In this document: positions 8,640-15,120 of the stretch, one piece after another
Position numbering within the stretch: the first letter of the stretch is position 1
How the letters are laid out: every line of letters starts with the position of its first letter
Assembly: GCA_903869185.1 (NCBI GenBank)
Contig: CAIPYC010000038.1
Coordinates: 1-39,164 of the forward strand
DNA from: an uncultured cyanobacterium
GTDB taxonomy: Bacteria; Cyanobacteriota; Cyanobacteriia; Cyanobacteriales; Microcystaceae
DNA: 39,164 nucleotides
Direction: 5' to 3'
Translations under genes and position numbers: made by a program
Notes under the pieces: model-generated
What the model was told of the DNA's origin: nothing
The model's database searches: none
Seen by the model: only the letters and a program-made list of their open reading frames with translations

Positions 8640-9931
8640 ATGCTCGTGAAGTTGCTTTTTTTATACTCAAAGATGTCTCTTTTGGGCAAAGTTATGCCGA
8701 TATTGCTCTGTCTCGGGGAATAGACAAGTCCCAACTGAGTCAACAAGATCGCGCCTTGGCAACAGAATTGGTCTATGGAGTCTTGCGTAGACAGCGCACT
8801 TTAGATGCCCTGATTGATCAGTTTGCCAAAAAAAAGGCCCATCAACAGCCAAATGATATCCTATTGGCGCTACGCTTGGGTATCTATCAGCTTCGCTATA
8901 TGGATGCAATACCCAATTCAGCTGCTGTTAACACCAGTGTTGATCTAATGAAGAAATCCAAATACAGCAAGGAGCTCTCTGGGGTAGTCAATGCTATCTT
9001 GCGAAAAATCAGTATAAACCAAGATGAGGATCCTTTAAATCTTCCCAATGACAATGAAATGATAGCCAGATTGGGCATCTTCTATAGTTTTCCTGATTGG
9101 ATCATTGAATTTTTTTTGCAGCAGTTTGACTTGGATGAAACCCAACAGCTCTGTAGCTGGTTTAATCAAGTCCCCAGTTTAGATATTAGAATTAATCCTT
9201 TAAAAAACTCCAGAATCGAGGTGCAAAAACTTCTAGAACAAGAGGGGATTGGTTCAAAAATTCTCTCTAAAACTCAGCAGGGACTGCGATTGCAAGGTTC
9301 ACATGGCTCTATTGTCAAATTACCAGGCTATTGCCAGGGATTGTGGAGCGTCCAGGATGCCAGCGCCCAGCAGGTTGTTCATTTTCTCGATCCCCAACCT
9401 GGAGAGGTTATCATAGATGCCTGCGCAGCTCCAGGTGGCAAGAGTACTCATATTGCTGAGCTCATAAAAGATCAAGGAGAAGTATGGGCTATAGATCGCA
9501 TTGCTTCTAGATTGAAAAAGCTATCTGATAACGCTGAAAGATTAGGACTAGATAGGATCAAAATTGTTCAGGGAGATAACCGACAAATGTCGCATTTTGA
9601 GAATAGCTGCGATCGATTGTTGCTAGATGTACCCTGTTCCGGTTTGGGAACCTTGCATCGCAATCTAGATTTGCGTTGGAGATTAAATCAAGAAAGAATA
9701 GAGCAGTTGTTTATATTGCAACAGCAGATTCTTTCTGCTTGTCAAAAATGGGTTAAACCGCAAGGCATTCTGGTTTATTCAACCTGCACTCTAAATCCCA
9801 AGGAAAATGAGCATATGATCGAAAGCTTTCTTCAGGAAAATAGTGATTATTCACTTCTTGAATCCCTGAAATTATATCCCCAGCGAGATGATAGGGATGG
9901 TTTTTATATGGTCAAGTTACAGAAAAAATGA
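8633..9931 (+). CDS. rsmB: 16S rRNA (cytosine-5) methyltransferase RsmB
   Basis: SAM-dependent methyltransferase (Sun/Fmu) of 432 residues that makes m5C in 16S rRNA (C967 in E. coli). Residues 1-130 form the NusB-like RNA-binding domain (TELVYGVLRRQRTLD). The catalytic domain shows the SAM motif DACAAPGGKST (262-272), DVPCSGLGTLHRN with Cys335, and YSTCTLNPKENE with the nucleophile Cys385. The family length is normal. Start overlap with dacB argues for one operon. Downstream at 9940-9965 only a weak GCCC/GGGC hairpin was seen. Confidence 0.95.
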   Translation: MLNAREVAFFILKDVSFGQSYADIALSRGIDKSQLSQQDRALATELVYGVLRRQRTLDALIDQFAKKKAHQQPNDILLALRLGIYQLRYMDAIPNSAAVNTSVDLMKKSKYSKELSGVVNAILRKISINQDEDPLNLPNDNEMIARLGIFYSFPDWIIEFFLQQFDLDETQQLCSWFNQVPSLDIRINPLKNSRIEVQKLLEQEGIGSKILSKTQQGLRLQGSHGSIVKLPGYCQGLWSVQDASAQQVVHFLDPQPGEVIIDACAAPGGKSTHIAELIKDQGEVWAIDRIASRLKKLSDNAERLGLDRIKIVQGDNRQMSHFENSCDRLLLDVPCSGLGTLHRNLDLRWRLNQERIEQLFILQQQILSACQKWVKPQGILVYSTCTLNPKENEHMIESFLQENSDYSLLESLKLYPQRDDRDGFYMVKLQKK

Positions 9932-9967
9932 AGCTCTTTAAGTGTGCCCAATGTGTACGGGCTTTAA

Positions 9968-10189
9968 CTACCTTCTTCTTGTGCCCCCTGCTGAGCTAAT
10001 CGAGACATTTCTGTAAGCTCGCGCAGAAGGCGGTTTTGATTCAGCAAATGCATCTTGAGCTAGTGGACAAGTTGTCCAATGTCCCTGAACCATAACGTTG
10101 AGCAGTTCGCAATTGCCTCCCCTGTGTCCCTCGGGATCATAAAAACGACAGTACCTGCAAGATCTAGTTGAATGGTTTATTTTATTCAT
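9968..10189 (-). CDS. Small four-Cys protein, C-terminus probably frameshifted
   Basis: Small protein of 73 residues. Residues 9-50 (CRYCRFYDPEGHRGG, then GHWTTCPLAQ) resemble a conserved cyanobacterial family with four cysteines (C11, C14, C27, C41) that could bind a metal; function unknown. After about residue 51 this frame becomes basic and unnatural (AESKPPSARAYRN, ending GGTRRR). One base over, the same DNA encodes NRLLRELTEMSRLAQQ, a clean amphipathic helix ending in a TAA at 9964-9966. Removing one A from the AAAA run near 10038-10041 joins the two parts. The natural product is therefore probably about the same length but ends in the helix. Confidence 0.65.
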   Translation of the reverse strand: MNKINHSTRSCRYCRFYDPEGHRGGNCELLNVMVQGHWTTCPLAQDAFAESKPPSARAYRNVSISSAGGTRRR

Positions 10190-10502
10190 GGCATATTAAA
10201 AGCGATTTAAAAAACAAATGTTTTATTATTCTCATTCTCACTCATGCCAAAGGACAGTAAGAAGGTAACCTAGCATTTAAAAGTCTTACCATTCAAGAGG
10301 TTTGTCTAATTCGTGTTGCTTGAGAAGCTTTATTATTTTTTAACTTTTCCGTTATATTAGTAAATAAAAATAATATGTTTCATTCGGGTCTGAGATGGTT
10401 TACAGATGGGGATCAAGGTTTTAACCTCTACTAACTATCGAGATCATATAGCGAAAAAATAAAGTCAAATTCTTTAGATAGTAAAATATGCAAGGCTTTT
10501 TT
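10190..10502. other. Intergenic region, no gene recognised
   Basis: About 310 AT-rich bases lie between the divergently placed small Cys-rich gene and the end of the DciA-like gene. I saw no small open frame with a ribosome binding site, no tRNA and no convincing hairpin with a T-run. It presumably holds the promoter of the minus-strand Cys-rich gene. An uncharacterised small RNA cannot be excluded. Confidence 0.4.
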
Positions 10503-10943
10503 CTATTTTTTGGACCAGGTTTGGACAATACAACAGCTACAGACTCCCCATCTTTCCAGCTCAAAGGCATTGGCTGAGCTCTGGCATTGCGGACAGATTA
10601 GAATACTTTTGGATGTGGTGGAAATGGGTATCTTGGAATGGGCATTATTCCAATGAGCCGAGGAAAATCTTATATTTTCAAGGGGTTCATCTAGCAGAAG
10701 AGACAATTTCTTGATCAGTTGATATCTTTGCAAAGAAAGTGTGTGAGCCCAAGCGGAGCTGGCAGTTGCAACAGATAATACTCCCTTTTGCAGATGAAGT
10801 GGACGACTATGCTCGAATGTCTTGAGGGATACTGCCTGTTGCCAGCACTCTAGCAAATGAAGATGTCTTTGGAATCTATCCCAGAATGGAACTTGATCTT
10901 GTTCTAACTTTTTTAACAGTAGAGATAATGAATCAAAAGACAT
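10503..10943 (-). CDS. DUF721/DciA-like protein with zinc ribbon
   Basis: Protein of 146 residues. Residues 1-95 match the DUF721 fold: an amphipathic N-terminal helix, LHLLECWQQAV, then LQKGVLSVATASSAWAHTLSL. In other bacteria DUF721 proteins (DciA) help load the replicative helicase where DnaC is absent. The C-terminus adds a zinc-ribbon-like module with C117-x2-C120 and C135-x2-C138, seen in cyanobacterial members. It is divergent from the gene at 10990 (46 bases). Whether it acts on DnaB here is inference from the family. Confidence 0.75.
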   Translation of the reverse strand: MSFDSLSLLLKKLEQDQVPFWDRFQRHLHLLECWQQAVSLKTFEHSRPLHLQKGVLSVATASSAWAHTLSLQRYQLIKKLSLLLDEPLENIRFSSAHWNNAHSKIPISTTSKSILICPQCQSSANAFELERWGVCSCCIVQTWSKK

Positions 10944-10989
10944 TTAGAAACCAGATTATGTCAAAATACTTGAGAGAAGAACTACAACT

Positions 10990-11619
10990 ATGAGTTATTC
11001 ACAAGAGCCTGGAGACCAAGAGAAAGAGCCAACACAACTTCCCAATCCAGATATGCCAGAGAGTACCAGTATATTTTCAAGGCTTTTTACAGCTTGGAGC
11101 ATTGCGGGCTTGGCAACGATACTACTGGGCAATATTCTGCTTATCTATAGTCAACAGCAGAGCAGATTAACCCAAATAACAAAACAATCTACTCCAAAAG
11201 AGTTAAAAATAGGCATTTCTCCTAAAATCCAACTCCAATCTCTGAGTGTACTTAGAGTTCCTTCTAGAAAATTCAGTTATAAACATAGTATAACAAACGA
11301 TCATAAACCAGATTTGCTTGACAGTTTATTGTCAAAAAGGCTTGGCAAGAAAATAGGCATTATCAAGCTTCAGCCACAAAACAAACAACTCGGGCTCAAT
11401 TTGTTAGAAGAAAAAGAACTCCAGCAGGAATCACGATCAGAACAAAAGAACTCACAGAGTGATCTGGGTTTTAATTATCGAACCAGGGCTAAAATGCAAG
11501 CAATCATCAATCAGCAAGATTATGGTGAAATTATAAATAAGCTGGGTAAATTGCAACAAGAGAGAATACAGCAACAATCAGAAGAAAACAATAGTCTCTC
11601 TGTCACAAGAGTGAACTAA
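10990..11619 (+). CDS. Single-pass membrane protein of unknown function
   Basis: Protein of 209 residues with no recognised family. A cytoplasmic N-terminal stretch of about 35 residues rich in Pro and Glu precedes one hydrophobic helix (about 35-57, SIAGLATILLGNILLIYSQ). The rest is a polar, Gln/Lys/Ser-rich segment with low predicted order and a Gln-rich end. This layout suggests an anchored linker or adaptor, but no catalytic motif is visible. It is divergent from the DciA-like gene, with the start codons 46 bases apart, and is followed by the petE control region. Confidence 0.6.
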   Translation: MSYSQEPGDQEKEPTQLPNPDMPESTSIFSRLFTAWSIAGLATILLGNILLIYSQQQSRLTQITKQSTPKELKIGISPKIQLQSLSVLRVPSRKFSYKHSITNDHKPDLLDSLLSKRLGKKIGIIKLQPQNKQLGLNLLEEKELQQESRSEQKNSQSDLGFNYRTRAKMQAIINQQDYGEIINKLGKLQQERIQQQSEENNSLSVTRVN

Positions 11620-11698
11620 AGAGATCAGTATTTTTTTTATTGCGTTCTCCTAAAAATTTCAAGCGCAATCCTTATTCTCTCCAAAAAATAAAGGCAAT

Positions 11699-11792
11699 GT
11701 CAAACGACAGCTTGTCGTTTATTTGTGATAAAATTTACAAAAAGGGACAACTTTAGCAGAATTGCTACTGAATAGTCAAACGACAACTTGTC
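11699..11792 (+). promoter_or_regulatory. petE control region with duplicated 18-bp dyad
   Basis: GTCAAACGACAGCTTGTC at 11699-11716 recurs at 11775-11792 with one mismatch (17 of 18 identical), 76 bases apart. The first copy lies within a perfect dyad: AAACGACA (11702-11709), GCT, TGTCGTTT (11713-11720). A -10-like TAAAAT lies at 11729-11734 just after copy one, and copy two lies 36 bases before the petE ATG. ACA-N3-TGT half-sites resemble those of BlaI/CopY-type repressors. In Synechocystis a BlaI-type repressor (PetR) controls petE in response to copper, so these are candidate operators. The regulator assignment is inference. Confidence 0.6.
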
Positions 11793-11828
11793 AAACTTAA
11801 TTATTTTTTCTTAACGGAAATTCGAAAA

Positions 11829-12206
11829 ATGTCAAAAAAAATTTCATTAGCCATTTCTCTGATGCTTTCTTTAGTGGTCAGTTTCTTTCTAGTGGTATCC
11901 CCAGCATCTGCTGACACTTTCGAGGTCAAGATGGGAGCCGACAACGGAATGTTGAAATTTGAGCCCTCTGCTTTGACCGTTCACAAAGGAGATACTGTCA
12001 AATGGGTAAATAACAAGCTTTCTCCGCACAATGTTGTTTTTGATTCTACCAAAACCCCTGTAGATGCCGCGAGTATATCTCACAAGGCTTTGGTTTTTGC
12101 TCCTGGAGAATCTTTCTCAACTACTTTTGACCAAGCTGGTACTTACGCCTACTATTGCGAACCTCATCGCGGCGCCGGTATGGTTGCTACAATCACTGTA
12201 GAGTAA
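11829..12206 (+). CDS. petE: Plastocyanin
   Basis: Blue copper protein that carries electrons from cytochrome b6f to photosystem I in the thylakoid lumen. The 125-residue precursor has a signal peptide (1-28, ending SPASA) and a mature protein starting DTFEVKMG of about 97 residues. All four copper ligands are visible: His67 (SPHNVVF), Cys110 and His113 (YYCEPH), and Met118 (GAGM). The gene is monocistronic: a duplicated dyad upstream (11699-11792) and a hairpin downstream (12229-12259) bracket it. Confidence 0.98.
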   Translation: MSKKISLAISLMLSLVVSFFLVVSPASADTFEVKMGADNGMLKFEPSALTVHKGDTVKWVNNKLSPHNVVFDSTKTPVDAASISHKALVFAPGESFSTTFDQAGTYAYYCEPHRGAGMVATITVE

Positions 12207-12228
12207 AAATACTAATTTCGTTCTTGAG

Positions 12229-12259
12229 AATAACCTCTGATCTCGGATTAGGGGTTATT
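12229..12259. terminator. Terminator between convergent petE and crr6
   Basis: An inverted repeat, AATAACCTC (12229-12237) with GGGGTTATT (12251-12259; 9 pairs including one G-T), encloses a 13-base loop and is followed by TTTATA on the plus strand. It lies 23 bases after the petE stop and abuts the stop of the minus-strand crr6-like gene, so it probably serves both. Confidence 0.75.
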
Positions 12260-12730
12260 TTATACTATATCAAAAAAAGCATCTTCTATTTCATAGCCTA
12301 ATACCTGGGTCATTGATTTCAGGCGGCTCTTGGTAGGAATGTTTTTACGTTTCAGCCAGTCGTTCAAAATAAATATTTTCTGCATTACAAAAATTTCAAG
12401 AGACTCTGGATTATATTTAATTCCTTCAGTCTTGCTAAATTGATGGGGAATTAGCATGGCTGTATATCTGGCCAACTCTCCCTCTTGCCAGTTAAGAAAA
12501 AAGGGTAGCCAGGGGCAGACTGAATCTAGTCTAATGAACCAAAGTCTGATTTCAGGGATTTCCGATAGTTCTCTGGGATCATTTTCTTCTCTCGGAAAGT
12601 CTATATTAAAATTTAATTTCTGTTCGAATTCCAAAAAGTTGTCTTCTTTGTTGAGTTTCTCCAAAAAAACTCTAACTGGCGAAATATCTAGTTGCCTCAA
12701 GGAATCATGTGATAGGTCGATAGCCGTCAT
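12260..12730 (-). CDS. CRR6-like NDH-1 maturation protein
   Basis: Soluble protein of 156 residues of the CRR6 (DUF1817) family, which in plants and cyanobacteria is needed for maturation of the NdhI subunit of the photosynthetic NDH-1 complex. Conserved blocks are DPRELSEIPEIRLWFIRLD, CPWLPFFLNWQEGELARY, AMLIPHQFSKTEGIKYNPE and KSMTQVLGYEIEDAFFD. No signal peptide or membrane segment is present. It follows asnS after 29 bases on the same strand, so it is probably co-transcribed with it, and is convergent with petE. The family call is from recognition of these blocks. Confidence 0.85.
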   Translation of the reverse strand: MTAIDLSHDSLRQLDISPVRVFLEKLNKEDNFLEFEQKLNFNIDFPREENDPRELSEIPEIRLWFIRLDSVCPWLPFFLNWQEGELARYTAMLIPHQFSKTEGIKYNPESLEIFVMQKIFILNDWLKRKNIPTKSRLKSMTQVLGYEIEDAFFDIV

Positions 12731-12759
12731 AAATAATAAATAAATAGATAGAACAAAGC

Positions 12760-14133
12760 TTAGAATTCGGCATTGCCAGGAGTACGCGCAAAGGCGATCA
12801 CATCTCTGATATTGGACATTCCGGTCATTAATTGAACAAGACGTTCAAACCCCAACCCAAAACCAGCATGAGGCACAGTACCATAACGCCTTAGATCCAA
12901 ATACCACCACAATTGACTAGATGGAATATCACAAGAGAGCATTCTCTGCTCAAGAACATCCAATCGCTCTTCTCTCTGGGAACCACCAATAATTTCACCT
13001 ATTTTGGGAACCAGAATATCCATGGCAGCTACCGTTTGATCATCATCGTTGAGCCTCATATAAAAAGCTTTGATATTTTTGGGATAGTTGGTAACAATCA
13101 CTGGTCTTTTAAATAACTCCTCAGCAAGATAGCGTTCATGTTCAGACTGGAGATCTATGCCCCACTCAACAGAATATTCAAAAGTCTTGGGAGATTTAAG
13201 TAAAAGCTCAACTGCCTCTGTATAGGTAATTCTGGCAAATTCCTTATTGATAATATTATCTGCAGTAGATAGAACGCTTTGATCAATACGTTGATCGAAG
13301 AACTCCATGTCTTCTGGGCAGTTCTCTATTACTGATTTAAAGACTTCTTTTAAGAAAGATTCGGCTAGATCTTGATCTCCCTGGAGATCACAAAAAGCCA
13401 TCTCAGGTTCAACCATCCAAAATTCAGCTAAATGCCTAGAGGTATTTGAATTTTCTGCTCTAAAGGTTGGTCCGAATGTATAAACATTACTAAAAGCCAT
13501 TGCCATCACTTCGGCTTCTAACTGCCCACTTACTGTCAGATAGGCTTTTTGCCCAAAAAAATCTAGATCGTAGTCGACTTTGCCGCTCAATCTCTCCAAA
13601 TCTAGGCTTGTGACTTTAAACATTTCCCCAGCACCCTCGCAGTCACTTGCGGTGATTATGGGAGACTGTATCCAAAGAAAACCGCGCTCCTGGAAAAAAC
13701 GATGAATAGAATTAGCAGCAGCGTTCTTGACACGCATCACAGCTCCTATTGTGTTTGTGCGTGGTCTCAGATGAGCAATAGTTCTAAGAAACTCAAAGGA
13801 ATGACGTTTTTTCTGCAGCGGATAATCGAGAGGATCAGCATCACCGAAGACAGTGAGGCGATCTGCCCTCAACTCTATGTTCTGTCCTTTGCTGGGAGAT
13901 TCGCTCAAGATACCATTTACCTGAAGGGATGCACCGGTATTTAATCGTTTGAGCAATGTACCATATTCAGGCAAGGTCGGCTCCAAAATAACCTGAAGAT
14001 TGGATAGGCAGGAGCCGTCATTGACCTCCAAAAAACTAAAGTCTTTCAATTCTCTTTTAGTTCGAACCCAGCCAGCTACTGTTAGCTCATCTCCAGGTTT
14101 TCCTTGTTTTAGAATCTCTGCGATACGTATCAT
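12760..14133 (-). CDS. asnS: Asparaginyl-tRNA synthetase
   Basis: Class IIb synthetase of 457 residues that charges tRNA-Asn. The N-terminal OB-fold anticodon-binding domain (about 1-115) includes [20 protein letters not shown]. The catalytic domain has motif 2 [20 protein letters not shown] and motif 3 [15 protein letters not shown] near the C-terminus. The ending [17 protein letters not shown] is typical of AsnRS rather than AspRS. It leads a probable two-gene unit with the CRR6-like gene. Its presence suggests direct charging of asparagine, not only the transamidation route. Confidence 0.96.
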   Translation of the reverse strand: MIRIAEILKQGKPGDELTVAGWVRTKRELKDFSFLEVNDGSCLSNLQVILEPTLPEYGTLLKRLNTGASLQVNGILSESPSKGQNIELRADRLTVFGDADPLDYPLQKKRHSFEFLRTIAHLRPRTNTIGAVMRVKNAAANSIHRFFQERGFLWIQSPIITASDCEGAGEMFKVTSLDLERLSGKVDYDLDFFGQKAYLTVSGQLEAEVMAMAFSNVYTFGPTFRAENSNTSRHLAEFWMVEPEMAFCDLQGDQDLAESFLKEVFKSVIENCPEDMEFFDQRIDQSVLSTADNIINKEFARITYTEAVELLLKSPKTFEYSVEWGIDLQSEHERYLAEELFKRPVIVTNYPKNIKAFYMRLNDDDQTVAAMDILVPKIGEIIGGSQREERLDVLEQRMLSCDIPSSQLWWYLDLRRYGTVPHAGFGLGFERLVQLMTGMSNIRDVIAFARTPGNAEF

Positions 14134-14276
14134 TCTATCAAGTGCTCATTTCTTTTTTGAGTTTAGCACGTTGGGCTAAAAAGAACCGTTTTGGTTCCCC
14201 GAAGAAGCTCTCTTGTCTATAGCATGTAGCCCTCGCTAAGCTAGGATAGAACTAGGATAGAAAAGGAGAAAATGCC

Positions 14277-14648
14277 TTGGATAGAATCTTCTCTAAGATA
14301 GTAAGCTTCAATCAGTCTGGACTCGGGGGATGTTTGATTAGGCTGATACTCTTTGGTATTTTCTTGGCTACAATCGGTCTGGGTTGGTTGTTACATGGAT
14401 TACTGGTAGTTCTGGCAGTAACTCTGACGTTGCTTGTGATCTCTTGGTTTGTGTTTAGCTGGTGGTTAAAACGCAAAATAGTGGAATCTGCCTGCCCGGC
14501 CTGTAATTATGAATTCATGGGTTTTACAGGCAAAAAATGTACTTGTCCTAACTGTAGAGAGTCGCTAGTGGTCGAAGGTGGAAAATTCAAACGACTCAGT
14601 TCGATTGGGGCAATTGATGTGCAAATAGTTGATGTAGCAGACAATTAA
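14277..14648 (+). CDS. Two-helix membrane protein with C-terminal zinc ribbon
   Basis: Protein of 123 residues. Hydrophobic residues 19-61 form two close transmembrane helices. A cytoplasmic zinc-ribbon-like module follows, with C73-x2-C76 and C90-x2-C93 (Cys88 is extra). I infer a TTG start at 14277: AAGGAG at 14263-14268 is spaced 8 bases from it, whereas the ATG at 14272 is only 3 bases away and opens a different frame that stops after nine codons. Function is unknown. The stop shares TTAA with the convergent Rrf2-type gene. A direct repeat CTAGGATAGAA lies just upstream. Confidence 0.75.
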   Translation: MDRIFSKIVSFNQSGLGGCLIRLILFGIFLATIGLGWLLHGLLVVLAVTLTLLVISWFVFSWWLKRKIVESACPACNYEFMGFTGKKCTCPNCRESLVVEGGKFKRLSSIGAIDVQIVDVADN

Positions 14649-15100
14649 ATATAGAACATCATACCTTGTTTCAATTGTATATCTCTTAGTCGACAAAGTT
14701 CCTCCAGGGAGTGGGTTTGCAAAATAGATTGGGAAGAAGAATCAACCTTTGCCCAGCTTTCCCTAATAACTTTCATCTCCAATGTCAGAGGTTCGTTCTC
14801 GTCAACAACTTTCTGTTCTCCTTCAATCAATTGCACTATTTCCAACAGAGAAATATTGCGCGGTTCTCGTGCTAGAGTATAGCCACCTTTTGCCCCTCTT
14901 ATACTTTTGAGCAAACCTCCCCTGCGCAAAACAGCTAATATCTGTTCCAGATAGCGCTCGGGTATGGGGTGCTTTGCTGTGATTTCTCCAGTTGCTACAG
15001 GTTTTTTTGTATTAGATTGACTAGCAATCTCTAAAAGGGCAACCAGAGCGTATTCAACTTTCGGTGGTAATTCCAGGAGCGTGTAATGATACTTGTCCAA
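14645..15100 (-). CDS. Rrf2 family transcriptional regulator
   Basis: Winged-helix protein of 151 residues of the Rrf2 family. The DNA-binding domain runs KVEYALVALLEIAS, IPERYLEQILAVLRRGGLL, SIRGAKGGYTLAREP. It lacks the three clustered Cys that hold the Fe-S cluster in IscR or NsrR; a single Cys occurs in LEELCRLRD, so any ligand or redox sensing differs. The only upstream start is TTG (15098-15100), preceded by ATT and a stop, with no clear ribosome site, so the N-terminus is uncertain. It lies 20 bases after the PEP synthase gene on the same strand. Target genes are unknown. Confidence 0.85.
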   Translation of the reverse strand: MDKYHYTLLELPPKVEYALVALLEIASQSNTKKPVATGEITAKHPIPERYLEQILAVLRRGGLLKSIRGAKGGYTLAREPRNISLLEIVQLIEGEQKVVDENEPLTLEMKVIRESWAKVDSSSQSILQTHSLEELCRLRDIQLKQGMMFYI

Positions 15101-15120
15101 AATTTAAGGGGGGATATGTC

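Noticed and set aside
9932-9967. Terminator after rsmB
   Set aside because: The only symmetry is a 4-bp GCCC/GGGC pair without a T-run.
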